Below are positions 34,501 to 42,544 of a stretch of 64,000 bases of DNA, one piece after another. Every line of letters begins with the position of its first letter. The stretch's first letter is position 1. Source of the stretch: Aporrectodea caliginosa (lineage: Eukaryota; Annelida; Clitellata; Crassiclitellata; Lumbricidae). The stretch is taken from contig JACEVL010000495.1 of NCBI GenBank assembly GCA_020284085.1, forward strand, positions 1,476,028-1,540,027. Reading direction: 5' to 3'. Position numbers and translations under genes: made by a program. The notes beneath the pieces are model-generated. The model was not told the DNA's origin and searched no databases. It saw nothing but the letters and a program-made list of their open reading frames with translations.

Positions 34501-37378
34501 TAAGATTGCATATTTAGCCCGCGTGACGTGGACAAATGGCCATACTATGGCCGGTATTAAGATAGCCTCGTTGAAACAGTTGGAAATTTAAAATGTCCCT
34601 ATATCGGCGTTTAAATAAAATTGCGAGCTGAAAAATAGTCGCGTTGACCTAGACGTGGCGTAATAATGTTTTGTAAATTTTTTTAAATCGCTAAAGCGTT
34701 CCGTTTCGGAGCCTTTAGACTACAGACAAACAAACAAACATACAAACAAACAAACATACAAACAAACAAACGGAAGGACAACGTAAACAGACTTAGACTT
34801 ATAGTATAGATTAAATATTCAATAATTTGTCAGCTGTCTTCAGCCGGTGGCACTATAGGCGAACATAAGGCATTGGATACGAGGCCTCAGGCCAGTGCTT
34901 TGCAGGACGTGCCGTTTACGCGGGTATACCAACGTATACAGGCTACAAAATGCATGTGTAGATTGAACAGTCTCGAGTCTCGACAATAGGTTGCGACCTG
35001 AGCATACAATACGAAACTATTTGGGCGCCGTGACCAATGTCTCTGTCTCGACGAAGTAAGGGAGGGAGGTAGACACAGAGGGAGGCAGAGAGGAAGGGAG
35101 GTAGACAGGGAGGGAGGTAGATAAGAAGGGAGGCATATTTGGGGAGTAAATTGGAGAGATATATAGCCTAGAGGAAGGTACACTGGGACGGAGGCAGAAG
35201 GTGAAGCAGAAACAGAAGAGGGTATAGACAGACAGTTGTCGATGCGAGCATTCGCTACGGCTCGGTTTATTTTAATGTCAATTGTTTACAGATGATGTTG
35301 GCTACAAAACTGGAAGCAATGTCAAGCCCGACCGAAAGAGTTATGAGTCCAGCTTAATAGCTGTGACCATTGACGAGGCTTTGTGGGCGGGTTAGATGGT
35401 CGAACGCCGTCCCCTACAACGCACAAAGCCTGACTGAAATGTAGACTAAAACTAATTCCAATCACACAATCGGTTATCACAGAGACAACACGGTGTGCAT
35501 TGCGCCTGCTTTTCACTTCGTGTTTTGGTTTCGAATCCAGATCCATGAGAAAATGATAACGTCAATTTTTCAATTCTGATAGCATCGTGTGATAAATGAG
35601 CCATACCTTACCTTGCAAAACGTGTTGACATGTGGTCTTGGGAGTTGAACCCCGTTTTCCAGCTAGGCTTATGAGATTCGGGTATGTGCCATTATAGGTA
35701 AGTAAGTAAGTAGTCCTTTAATAGTGCAAGTAAAACGCTCATATTTTCAAAATAGACAGTTGATGTAAAATTTTGCTGTCGTTGGATCAGGTAAAGTCCA
35801 ACAGACCAACACGTCTGGAATCTTTGTAGTCCATGTTAGCAAAGCGAAATCCCTGCGCGGGATCTTGCTGGCGAAACATCCAACCACAGTCAAATTTCGT
35901 TGGGAAAGAAAGTGTAGGTCTAGGCAGTCCTACTTTTATTGGATTTTAAGCTGTATACTTGCAAATGTCTCGTCTATTCGTGGGTATATTGCGTCAGAGT
36001 CATCTTCCGTCATGCTTGTCAAATGTCAAGTCAACAGCGTGGAATTTTCTTGTTTTTGATTATCTTAATATAACAACTACAAGCATCACCGCATGGCAGC
36101 CGCCACACATTGTTGGTAACAACTTAAAACTGGAATTTCCACTTAATTGCTTCTCCTGATAACCTTCAGGACGGGACTGGAAAGAATATCGTGGATTTCG
36201 TCTTATCGGGCACTATATACTTCGAACATGTAGACTTTGCATCACCGGCTGCCAATGAATTCGCCATTCTTCAAATAGTTTATAATCTTGAAGAAAGCGT
36301 CAGAAGCGCTCGTAAAGCTGTTAGGCTAACACTTAACATCAACTGTCAATTTTATAGAGATCAATTTCATCCGAAAGTAGACCTACAAGTTACATCATGC
36401 GGACAAGTCACGACATGCTATCCTAAGTCTATGGTAATCCAATCAAGTTCCAGCAGAAAGTGGTTATGGTGACCTGTCCAGGCCCGCCGAGAGGGGGGGG
36501 GGCAAAAACCCAGGGGCCCGGCAACTTTTAGGGGCCCGGGCTGGGCCCAGCAATCAACTTATGAAAAATATTATAATCAGTTATAGAAAGTTTATGATTT
36601 ATGCCTTTTAAAATATAATATTACGGACACTTAACTACAATAGTTGCATATTTAAATATAATTTTGAAGGGTTGTACCCGCACTATTATTATTTTAGTTT
36701 GTTTAAAAAAATTTCTCATAAAGTCTAAGGATAGTTGGGGGCCCGTGACTGCTCTGCCTAGGGGCCCGGAATTTCTATCGGCATCCCTGGACCTGTCTAT
36801 AACTCTGTATCATAAGGATAAGGGGGTGGTACACGGTGGTAGTCTATGGCTGAACAGCTAATCCTGATGTCAGCGAACAGTAGGCCTACAATAATTCAGG
36901 ATGCTGTTTGAATCCGCCATCTAGCGCCATCTAGCGAACTCGCCTGCATCTTTGTGGCTTCCTTTAGCGGCTTCATGCGAAACTGTGGGGTGAGATGGGT
37001 CGTTTGGGTCATCAATCTTCGCTTCTGAAGTGCTTAATAGCTGTGTTTGTTTATATACAGGTCGACGGAGACAATTCCGTCCAAGTCGTTTTGAAGCCGA
37101 AAACAGACACCGTAATCCGCAAATCCGATCTCGTCTACTTCGAGAAGTCGCCGAACTTCTGCGAACCGGATGCGGCCCTTGGACTTCCGGGGACCGTCGG
37201 TCGCCACTGCAACCGGTCGACGGACCAACCGGACAGCTGCGAGACCCTGTGCTGCGGCCGAGGCTACAACACTCTGTCGCTGACGACGACGCACCAGTGC
37301 CAGTGCCAGTTCCAGTGGTGCTGCCAGGTCATCTGCAAGAAGTGCACGCAGACCGATTGGGTGACCGTCTGCAAGTGA
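13653..37378 (+). CDS. Wnt10: Wnt10 gene, five coding exons (genomic span including introns)
   Basis: Secreted lipid-modified ligand of Frizzled/LRP receptors. Coding exons are 13653-13729, 20120-20382, 21191-21453, 34072-34212 and 37061-37378; their lengths sum to 1062 nt, an exact 353 codons plus stop, usual for the family. All junctions are GT-AG with matching phases (2, 1, 0, 0). The assignment to Wnt10 rests on ICKTYPGLT near residues 48-56, RWNCS at 92-96, a CQLKTCW segment after CHGMSGSC, and [13 protein letters not shown] with CCGRGYN in the last exon. The acylated serine is expected at residue 217. N-glycosylation sequons are at N94 and N299. Introns are 6390, 808, 12618 and 2848 bp. 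Only exon 1 is inferred without homology. Confidence 0.92.
13730..16320. other. Wnt10 intron 1, 5' part: nothing recognised
   Basis: AT-rich intronic sequence with only short open frames. Around 15980-16050 a stretch reading TTTAGCTAATATCGGAAGCA faintly resembles a tRNA A-box, but no B-box follows, so I do not call it. Confidence 0.35.
16321..16411. repeat. (AAT)n microsatellite in Wnt10 intron 1
   Basis: About 90 bases of uninterrupted AAT trinucleotide. Confidence 0.95.
16647..16658 (+). promoter_or_regulatory. Perfect DR1 nuclear-receptor motif
   Basis: TGACCTTTGACC, two half-sites of TGACC separated by one base, is the ideal direct-repeat-1 site of the RXR/HNF4/COUP-TF group. It lies in a GC-richer stretch (16560-16860) of Wnt10 intron 1. 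A 12-base motif can occur by chance. Confidence 0.3.
17460..18330 (+). mobile_element. CR1-type LINE reverse transcriptase remnant
   Basis: Across broken frames, 17490-17600 reads like [19 protein letters not shown] followed by INDIDDGI, the family pattern 'SGVPQGSVLGPLLFLIFINDL'. Further on, at about 17780-17880, come [12 protein letters not shown] and a lysine-rich part corresponding to 'DLGVxVxxxLKFxxHIxxxxxKA'. Several stops show a dead copy. Bases 17110-17400 may be its upstream part. It lies in Wnt10 intron 1 in the same orientation as the gene. Confidence 0.6.
18385..18545 (-). repeat. Retroposon tail and a conserved repeat unit
   Basis: AAGGCGCTATATAAATGACC at 18390-18409 is the recurrent plus-strand tail. 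Next to it, 18484-18530 is the complement of a unit (AAGCCTGGATAAAGGAGGAG followed by GGCGACGCTAATG) found again on the plus strand at 51560-51660 and 61570-61640. Confidence 0.5.
18546..20119. other. Wnt10 intron 1, 3' part
   Basis: No repeat or gene recognised apart from TAGGCCTA palindromes near 19313 and 19798. A good splice-donor match (AATG|GTGAGTAAGT at 19215) was tested as an alternative first exon end, but joining it to exon 2 would create a stop. Confidence 0.35.
20120..20382 (+). CDS. Wnt10: Wnt10 coding exon 2
   Basis: Follows the acceptor CTTGCGTTTCAG and ends at AAAG|GTCAGTCAGT. It encodes residues 26-113, including [15 protein letters not shown], the first conserved cysteines, the [16 protein letters not shown] block (sequon at N94) and [15 protein letters not shown] is close to the Wnt10-specific CxTxPGL pattern. 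It enters in phase 2 and leaves in phase 1. The Wnt10 assignment, rather than another Wnt class, is clearest here and in the last exon. Confidence 0.96.
20383..21190. repeat. Wnt10 intron 2 with AAT arrays
   Basis: Holds two AAT/TAA microsatellites (20727-20796 and 20917-20946) plus a short one near 20861-20880 and 21147-21165. A block around CAGCAGTCTCCGGACTTTTT with GGCCACCTGAGGG (20804-20840) recurs in altered form at 21070-21120 (CAGCAGTCTAAAAC... TTTTTAGGCCAACTGAGGG), so a local duplication is present. Confidence 0.7.
21191..21453 (+). CDS. Wnt10: Wnt10 coding exon 3
   Basis: Starts after CTTATTTAG and ends at GAAAG|GTAGGG, with phases 1 in and 0 out. It encodes residues 114-201: [28 protein letters not shown], the [16 protein letters not shown] segment (the 'W.WGGCSxNxxFGxxF' motif of the family) and [10 protein letters not shown]. 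The usual double glycine of WGGC is replaced by TN here, a lineage difference rather than a break. Confidence 0.96.
21454..22740. other. Wnt10 intron 3, first part
   Basis: No repeat recognised. The minus-strand open frame at 21740-21985 has no recognised similarity. Confidence 0.3.
22765..23165. repeat. Trinucleotide and CTC-rich low-complexity block
   Basis: AGC, CGT and CAT trinucleotide runs at 22765-22835, then a CTC/CTT pyrimidine tract at 23019-23160. Long Ser- or Pro-rich frames across it are artefacts. Between them, 22930-23005 has a B-box-like GGTTGCGAGTCC and may be a SINE scrap. Confidence 0.85.
23205..23525. promoter_or_regulatory. CpG-rich island in Wnt10 intron 3
   Basis: About 320 bases far richer in G+C and CpG than the surroundings. 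It carries GCGCCGCCATGTT near 23274 and AGCGGCCATTTCG near 23498, both resembling the GCCGCCAT core bound by YY1 but in opposite orientation. Such islands in AT-rich intronic DNA often mark promoters or enhancers. The open frames on both strands are probably side effects of the composition. Confidence 0.35.
23909..23952. repeat. (AT)n microsatellite
   Basis: Pure AT dinucleotide run of about 44 bases in Wnt10 intron 3. Confidence 0.95.
24490..24665 (+). repeat. Dispersed repeat, copy 1 (with 26560-26705)
   Basis: Shares, in the same order as 26560-26705, GGAAATAAATAA, CCTCCG, a GCTCGCTTCTC block and GAGATCCAACCGAC. Identity is partial and distributed over about 120 bases. Likely the end of an unidentified retroposon. 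Confidence 0.45.
25684..26285. repeat. Compound purine-rich trinucleotide array
   Basis: Starts as GAAGAATGC nonamers, changes to GAA, then ACA, then GCAACA hexamers, then GAGCAA, then ACAAGA hexamers, and ends in GAGGAG. Long frames are open on both strands (for example Leu/Ser-rich on minus, Arg/Met-rich on plus), as expected of a repeat without stop trinucleotides. It lies in Wnt10 intron 3. Confidence 0.9.
26560..26705 (+). repeat. Dispersed repeat, copy 2 (with 24490-24665)
   Basis: Contains CTTGTCGAAATAAATAACGA and ATAAGGAGATGCAACCGACT, the counterparts of the blocks in copy 1 about 2 kb upstream. Both are in the same orientation. Confidence 0.45.
26935..26985 (-). repeat. Retroposon tail, minus strand
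   Basis: TATTTATATAGCGCCTTT is the complement of the GCGCTATATAAAT tail, so a small LINE/SINE piece lies here in reverse orientation. Confidence 0.45.
27830..28210 (+). mobile_element. L2/CR1-type LINE C-terminal fragment, copy 1
   Basis: The plus-strand frame reads [20 protein letters not shown] and then, after a shift, [12 protein letters not shown]. This matches the family end 'NAAARLIxxxxKxxHIxxxLRxLHWLPVxxRIxFK'. Stops and a shift make it non-functional. It is intronic to Wnt10. Confidence 0.6.
28270..28910 (+). mobile_element. L2/CR1-type LINE C-terminal fragment, copy 2
   Basis: The sequence around 28375-28540 reads [20 protein letters not shown], then LDYANSVF, then LNGLQRIQ, equal to the family's 'LRxIRxxLxxxxxxxLVxAxVxSRLDYCNSLLxGLPxxxLxRLQRIQN'. 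The end (28770-28900) has a part like 'RAFxxxxPxxWNxLPxxIR'. It is degraded and lies directly downstream of copy 1, in the same orientation. Confidence 0.6.
29034..29205. repeat. (GAT)n microsatellite
   Basis: About 170 bases of GAT trinucleotide with GAC variants near the right end. Poly-Met and poly-His frames are artefacts. Confidence 0.95.
29335..29640. promoter_or_regulatory. GC-rich intronic segment with a TCF-like bipartite site
   Basis: GC-richer than its flanks. ACAAAGG at 29381-29387 matches the core bound by TCF/LEF HMG boxes (CCTTTGT), and GCCGCCG at 29393-29399 matches the helper site used by C-clamp-bearing invertebrate TCFs. A homeodomain-like TCTAATTGG lies at about 29621. 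Enhancer function is inference only. Confidence 0.3.
29641..30945. other. Wnt10 intron 3, middle part
   Basis: No gene seen. 30065-30145 holds repeated CCCATATGGG-type motifs that resemble, in reverse, 16465-16530, so a small repeat family may be shared. A CAGAGAGA-rich run lies at 30155-30205. Confidence 0.35.
30950..31345. promoter_or_regulatory. CpG-rich island with three E-boxes and a TCF-like site
   Basis: A clear rise in G+C and CpG. CAGGTG occurs at 31100, 31116 and 31136, three copies within 42 bases, and ATCAAAG at 31077-31083 fits the TCF/LEF core. CAGGTG is bound by bHLH and Snail/Zeb proteins. The cluster suggests an intronic enhancer of Wnt10, but no function is demonstrated here. 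Confidence 0.35.
31416..31505. repeat. (CAT)n microsatellite
   Basis: Ninety bases of CAT trinucleotide. Poly-Ile, Ser and Met frames around it are artefacts. Confidence 0.95.
31750..31865 (+). repeat. L2-type LINE/SINE 3' end
   Basis: Block order CCTCAAGACCTATTTC, GCACTGGGAGCGCTAC and GACGCTATATAAGTTAC matches the copies at 3495-3660 and 51663-51790 (minus). Confidence 0.5.
31866..33079. other. Wnt10 intron 3, late part
   Basis: AT-rich, with isolated TATAGCGC motifs (31913, 32204) that may be scraps of the recurrent retroposon tail. No coding sequence seen. Confidence 0.3.
33080..33330 (+). mobile_element. L2/CR1-type LINE C-terminal fragment
   Basis: The plus-strand frame reads [20 protein letters not shown] and then [11 protein letters not shown] after a stop, matching the family end 'xxVWNSLPxxVxxxxSLxxFKxxLKxxLxxxAY'. 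The open minus-strand frame over the same bases (33021-33341) is its shadow. Confidence 0.55.
33410..33816. mobile_element. hAT-type MITE, about 400 bp
   Basis: Inverted ends: TAGGGGTATAGGCAACGATT on the left and, complemented, TAGGGCTGGGCATTTAACGC on the right. The interior is built of ATTAA/GCGATTAA repeats in both orientations. ATTAAAAC flanks it at 33402-33409 and 33817-33824, giving a perfect 8-bp duplication if the right edge includes five extra bases (ATAAT). It lies about 250 bases before Wnt10 exon 4. Confidence 0.65.
34072..34212 (+). CDS. Wnt10: Wnt10 coding exon 4 (acylation site)
   Basis: Follows TGTTTTTATTCATCAAG and ends at ATTCTC|GTAAGTATAT, both phase 0. It encodes residues 202-248 with [15 protein letters not shown]. 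Serine 217 is the conserved residue that receives the palmitoleate added by Porcupine, needed for secretion and Frizzled binding. The CQLKTCW form and the following [12 protein letters not shown] fit Wnt10. Confidence 0.97.
34390..34775 (+). repeat. Probable non-LTR retroposon tail with (AAAC)n end
   Basis: GCGTTCCGTTTCGGAGCCTT followed by TAGACTACAGACAAACAAAC has the look of an RTE-type 3' end with a short tetranucleotide tail (34726-34770). Inside, AGCCCGCGTGACGT occurs twice (34488 and 34516). Confidence 0.4.
34776..36470. repeat. Wnt10 intron 4 with SINE and LINE scraps
   Basis: 35630-35690 on the minus strand has a B-box-like GGGGTTCAACTCCC (SINE head). 35697-35900 on the minus strand looks like a LINE 3' end closing with (CTTA)n: ATAGTGCAAG next to AAGTAAGTAAGTAG at 35698-35715. 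Purine-rich GGGAGGTAGA repeats lie at 35060-35140. Open frames here match nothing I recognise. Confidence 0.4.
36479..36789. mobile_element. hAT-type MITE, 311 bp, GGGGCCCG-rich
   Basis: Left end CAGGCCCGCCGAGAGG; right end, complemented, CAGGGATGCCGATAG. GACCTGTC is exactly duplicated at 36471-36478 and 36790-36797. GGGGCCCGG-type words occur several times near both ends. No coding capacity. It lies in Wnt10 intron 4, 270 bases before the last exon. Confidence 0.85.
37061..37378 (+). CDS. Wnt10: Wnt10 coding exon 5 (C-terminal cysteine domain)
   Basis: Starts after TTGTTTATATACAG in phase 0 and ends with TGA at 37376-37378. It encodes residues 249-353: a short variable linker, [24 protein letters not shown] (sequon at N299), CCGRGYN and the closing [14 protein letters not shown]...WVTVCK. 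This is the cysteine-rich domain that contacts LRP and Frizzled. The [12 protein letters not shown] wording is diagnostic of Wnt10 among Wnts. Confidence 0.97.
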   Translation, partial: VDGDNSVQVVLKPKTDTVIRKSDLVYFEKSPNFCEPDAALGLPGTVGRHCNRSTDQPDSCETLCCGRGYNTLSLTTTHQCQCQFQWCCQVICKKCTQTDWVTVCK

Positions 37379-37625
37379 TCGACTTCCGGTTCAACGACAG
37401 ACGACGATGATCGTAGATGTCGGCGCTATATAAATGCAGTTCTCGTCTTCGCGGGGATTTCGTGTAGGTCTACGGTTGGCGCTGCCGTGGGTCTGCAGCG
37501 GCAGCGTCAAGTGCGGCGATAATGGCCTTGACAACGAGTCTTTGACCTTATGAGCGTCTACCTTGAACTTGACCTTGACACGATGACATCAAGCTGGAAA
37601 TAAAGAGATGCTAAATGGTCGTAAC
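37379..37625 (+). other. Wnt10 3' untranslated region
   Basis: After the stop come a GGCGCTATATAAATGCAG retroposon-tail motif (37418-37435) and a polyadenylation signal AATAAA at 37599-37604, about 220 bases past the stop. TGACCTTGA at 37570-37578 matches the extended half-site of NR5A/ERR receptors but in a 3'UTR is likely chance. Confidence 0.5.
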
Positions 37626-38100
37626 CTTGGGACACCGACTGCGATGGACGGTGAACATTGTGAGGGTAATGACTATTGGGCTGCAATGCTGCAACATTGG
37701 CTCTATTATCCCGTTTCATAGACAGAGCCGTTATAAAAACTAGTATGTCGTTACATTACCTACTTTGTCGTTAGACGCTACATTTTGACTTGACCTAATT
37801 CACTTGAGAAATAAATAGGTCGGGCATTCATGGTTCTTGCTGTTCTTCAACATCTTGCATCGTTCGCTGGAAGAAATTTAATTAAAAATAACTGATGAAA
37901 CATAATTCAAGGGAAATCTCAGATTATGCACAAAAAGTTTATTCGCCAATAATTGCCTAAATTTCTATAATTAATTGAAGTTAGTTTTTGTAAGTATTTG
38001 CTGCTTTATCAAAGAGTAGGCTAGGTATACATGCGAATATGGAACATCTGAAGGCCTATAGTACCAAGAGCTCAGTCCGAAAAGCGAATTTAAACGCCAT
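37626..38100. other. Non-coding interval after Wnt10
   Basis: No gene or repeat recognised. A second AATAAA (about 37811) could be an alternative polyadenylation signal. Confidence 0.35.
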
Positions 38101-38117
38101 CCTCATTCTCTGTGGCT

Positions 38118-38257
38118 GTCCTCTCTGTTTGTCTGTCTCTGTTTGTCTCTCTGTCTGTCTCTGTTTGTCTGTCTCTGTCTGTCTCTGTCTGTCTGTCTGT
38201 CTCTCTCTCTCTCCTTCTCTCTCCCTCTCCTCTCTCTCCCGCTCTCCCTCTCCCTCT
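38118..38257. repeat. CTGT/CTCT pyrimidine microsatellite
   Basis: Tandem CTGT, CTCTGT and CT units over about 140 bases. Confidence 0.9.
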
Positions 38258-38299
38258 CAAGTTACTCTGCGTCTAATGTTCTCTGTTTCTTTAGCATGA

Positions 38300-39069
38300 T
38301 CTAATCTAAATCTACCATAATAATTTCTTTTGTGTTTTTCTCATAGGCCCAATTAAGCATCAAACCGATGTACTTTTCGGTCAAAGCACCAAATATGTTA
38401 AGTCAAGTCGAAATCCAATAGCAACCTAGTAGGCAGGGTAATTTGAATGACGAGTTTGAAGAAGAAATGTACCGTCGACTTTCCGAATAGGGTTTGCGAG
38501 TATACCAGTGTTGACATCGTTTATACTTGAGAGTGTTTGAGAAAGTCCAGGGAAAGACAGAGGCAGCAGCACTACGCCTTCAACTACAGTTACGACATAT
38601 GCAGACTTTAGTCTACTACGAATACTAGTAATAGGCTATATGAGAAATGAATTGTTGTTCTTCTAATTCTACTTCGCTGCTACTTCCTGCATCTAAAACG
38701 ATTTGGTATATTTTATTACCCATTGTCGCAAAACTTTGCTATGCATAACATAATGAACGATTGCAGATTTTTCTAAAATTTATATAGCCCTGCAATACAC
38801 AGTCAACAGTTACGCAATGTGACAATGTATAGGTCACGGCTAAAAATCCACGATTCGCCTGAGACTTAGTTTAGCAGTTGCACGTGATCGTCATAGGACG
38901 ATCGCTATTACTGTCATCATTGTCGTTTTCTTCATCATCATCATCATTATCACCACGAGCCATTTATTGTATTATTATTACTGCTACTATAAGACTTACA
39001 TACTAAGTTGAAAATCCTTTTGGATAGGTATGGTAACGGGACTATGGTTACGTATGGTATGGATACGGG
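38300..39069. other. Non-coding interval
   Basis: No coding sequence. A degenerate TTTATATAGCCC retroposon-tail motif occurs near 38780, and an ATC trinucleotide run near 38932-38955. The right edge (39025-39070) has loosely repeated GGTATGG/ATACGGG words. Confidence 0.35.
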
Positions 39070-39224
39070 CATAGGTGTAGCTACATGGAGGCAAGAGGAG
39101 GCAGTTGCCTCCTCTTGCTTTCTTTATATAAGTTACTGGAACTTTTATTGACCAATGACCCCAATAACCAGAATTTTGCCAAGTTAATTGCCTCCTCTTG
39201 AATTTAAGTCTGGCTACGCTCCTG
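39070..39224. mobile_element. Probable hAT-type MITE, 155 bp
   Basis: Left end CATAGGTGTAGCTACATGG and right end, complemented, CAGGAGCGTAGCCAGACTT resemble the other CGTAGCCAG-ended elements in the window. Inside, GAGGCAAGAGGAGGCAGTTG and CCTCCTCTTG form an inverted repeat. No 8-bp duplication was found, so the boundaries are tentative. Confidence 0.45.
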
Positions 39225-39241
39225 GGTTCTCCAGTCACATT

Positions 39242-42200
39242 CATAGGCGTAGGAGACGGGGGGTCAGAGGGGGCAATTGCCCCCCCAAATTTCGGGCGTT
39301 CCTGTTTTTCGGGCAAGAGTGGGTGCCGGAGAAAATGCTAAACAAACTATTAGAAGTTCAGCACTCAGTAACACACAGCTTGATCTCCCACCTCCAACTT
39401 GCCCAAATCGGAATAGTAGCTCGCAAACCAGCAAAACATTTACAACTTTATTCATTCATGTACTAAGTAAATAGTCACTTACTTACTTACTTACTTATAG
39501 CATCCAGCAACTTCATGTCCGTCCCGATGAAGGTGAACCCGTTATATATAAGAGGCCGTTGACTCGTTGGGTGAAGCTACCTCTGCCCGACCTGACGCTG
39601 TCGATGCTTCAGTCGCCGCCGTCCCCTCCCGCTTCGTACTGCGTATTCGTAAACGATACAGTGCTACGCGTGGAATGCTATGAGGAGCCAATAGAAAGAT
39701 TAGTTATAAATAGCGTGACCTAGTTGATGCTGCCGCCGATAGTTTATGTTTGATATTAATTTTATTTAGTTCCGAATTTGTGACTCAAAAACGAAACTAA
39801 TTATTAGATTAAGTCAACAAGTTAGAAATATTATACAGGCTAACTTCGTAATGGCCGAACCGTCGCGGAAACGAAGGTATCGACAGCGTGTTACGTGTAG
39901 TGAATGGGGTAAAGAGTTAGATTCAGACTACGCAGATCAGCATGGTAAAAATCACCAGGCACAAAATGTTAAGTTCATCGCTGTGCGTGAGAAGTCCCAA
40001 AAGCAGCTGAGTTTTTTCATGCAACCGAAGCATACCGCAGAGTCTTCTTCAGATAGACCTGCTCAGACAGCTCAGTCTGCTCTCTCTGCATCGGACATAT
40101 CTGATGTAGCGACAGTTGTGTCAAACGAGTTGTGTGAAGACAATCCTAGTGAAAGTTTATGTTCTGACGAAGAAGATGATGATAAATCTGACTCTGAGAA
40201 TGAGAACGTCAACACACCCTCTAGCGATGATGTAATGAAGGATGATCAACCTTACCCAAACCAACCAATACTCGAGGAATATTGTCCGAAAAGAATCGGA
40301 CGTGAAGCAACTCCAAGGGATTTTAATCCTGACTGGTTCAAGAGTCATCCTTTGCTAAGCTATGACATTGGTGAATGCTGCTGCAGTTGTTTCCCATGTA
40401 AGGTATTCATGAGCAATGATAGATTTAAATTTTACAACTGGAAGAAACCAGAACGTCTCATTAAACACTCCAAAAGCAGTCACCATCAGCTGGCAATGAC
40501 AAAATGGCTGGGTTACCGTGCGAACAAAGTACGACAAACATCTGTCCTTGTGCAGCTGAACGATGAACATGAGCGGCAAGTGAAGCAAAATCGTGACTAC
40601 CTGCGAGTTATTATTGAGTGTATAATTTTCACTGCTCAACAGAACGTTGCTCAAAGGGGGCATACAGAGGATAGAAGCGGACTTGACCAGGTTTCTGATA
40701 TCAACCGGGGGAATTTCCTTGAACTTTTGCATATGCGAAGCAGAGACATCCCGTGGTTTGCCGATAAATTGAAGAGCCAGGCAAAGGTTCATGCCCAGTG
40801 GACTTCTCCAGATATTCAAAACGAGTTGCTCGATATTGTCGCCAAGCTTGTCCGAGCGGGGATTACATCAGAGGTTAGAGCAAGTGGCCCCATCTCCGTC
40901 ATACTAGATGAAACCTCTGACATAAGCAGAATTGAGCAAGTAAGTGTCTGTGTTCGCTATGTGTAAGACGGTATGACGAAGGAATCATTTCTTGGATTCT
41001 ACGCCACCAGTTCCACAGATGGTGAGTCACTATACACATTGGTGAAGACCGTTTTCCATGAAAATGATTTGATGCTGCAAGAAGTTGTAGCTGAGTGCTT
41101 TGATGGTGCCGCGAATATGAGTGGTATTCATCGTGGATTGGCTACTCTAATGAAGGCGACTTCTCCCCTGGCGATTTATGTTCATTGTTACGGGCATTTG
41201 CTCAATCTCGCCCTACAAGACACAATGACACATGTGGAAGTACTACGAAATGCACTTGGTACAGTTCAGAGTCTTTATAATTTCATCGAGTCTAGTCCGA
41301 AACGCCACGCCATGTTTGAAGGTATCAAAGTTGATGACGATTCATTGCTGATGACTACTCTGAAATCGCAGAGCAAAACTAGATGGTCATGCCGATGGGA
41401 AGCAGTGAAAGCAGTCGATGGTCAACTGCCCAGAATCATATCTTTCCTGCTGCTGTTTTTAAATGAACGAGATGTGAAAAACATACTCAGGCAGCTCTGC
41501 ACTGATTAATGCAGTTTGTGACTTCAACTTTGTACTTGGACTGGGTTTGCTGAAGGTTATTTTATCAATGACTAGCAGCCTGAGTAACTATCTCCAGTCG
41601 AAGACCATGGATGTCATCACAGCAAGGAGAACAGGCGACATGACAATAAAAACTTTGCTTGATTGCCGAAATGAAGAAGCATTCAATCAGTTGTGGGAAC
41701 GTACTCAGCTTATCAGCCACGAATGCAAAGATGGCATTGCAAACAGTCACTTTTCGTTTAAGGAGGCACGACAACCAAGGCTACGAAAGCCACCTCAACG
41801 CATCCAGGCACTGGCAGGCGAAACGGGTAGTGGTTATGACGAGCAACAGAATCACACTGAGCAGGATTACTATCGTATTTCTGCGTATTACCAAAGTCTG
41901 GACATCGTGACCACTGAATTGCATGCACGATTTCACAAAAATGATCAAGACATACTTTGCGCTTTGGGAGATGTAGTTCTAAACATATCTCCAGACAAAA
42001 ACAGCTACAAGATTGTTTCTGCGCATTACAGTATGGACGTCGATCTTCTTGAGAGTGAGAAGAAAATTTTTCTGAAATTCGTAGAGGAATCTAAGTCTGT
42101 CACCACTGAACAGGATTTCACAAAAGTTGAATCTGCTGCAGATCTTGTCAGAACTATGAAGAGATTCGATCTGGATAGTGTTCTGCCTGTGTTCTGGAAG

Positions 42201-42544
42201 GTGGCTTGCATACTAGCGGTAATTCCCGCGACGTCATGTTCAGCCGAACGATCCTTCAGTGGACTTCGAAGAATGAAAACTTATCTGCGAAGCACCATGG
42301 GGCAAGATAGACTCAATAATATTGCTATTATAAACATTGAGCGTGCAGCTACAAATGAAGTTTTGCAACTGCAGATGAACAACATTATTGACACTTTTGG
42401 TAGGCGAAAGAACAGAAACTCTTTGCTGTTCTAGAGAGACGTGAGTGACTATAAATGCTCGACGCCGATTATTCTCAATTTATCTTTGGTTCGGGCAAAA
42501 GTAAAATCTTGCCCCCCATCACTGAAATTTCCCCTACGCCTATG
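39242..42544 (+). mobile_element. hAT transposon, 3.3 kb, with exact 8-bp target duplication
   Basis: Left end CATAGGCGTAGGAGACGG; right end, complemented, CATAGGCGTAGGGGAAAT. GTCACATT is repeated exactly at 39234-39241 and 42545-42552. A G/C palindrome GGGGGCAATTGCCCCC lies just inside the left terminus. It carries one transposase gene on the plus strand (39851-42434), now broken. The perfect duplication and few lesions suggest a fairly recent insertion. The host sequence is a LINE. Confidence 0.93.
39851..42434 (+). pseudogene. ZMYM1-like hAT transposase, broken
   Basis: Three consecutive frames cover one transposase of about 860 codons. An acidic, serine-rich N-terminal part is followed by a TTF-type zinc finger (FNPDWFKSHP... 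CCCSCFPCKVF... KSSHHQLAM, about residues 157-217), a DUF4371-like RNase-H part with ILDETSDIS, then CFDGAANMSG and HCYGHLLNLAL, and a hAT dimerisation end with SCSAERSFSGLRRMKTYLR. A TAA stop at 40964-40966 interrupts the frame just after VCVRYV. A one-base frame change near 41495-41505 follows RQL. It cannot encode active enzyme as read. Related ZMYM1-like proteins are common in invertebrate genomes. Confidence 0.9.
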
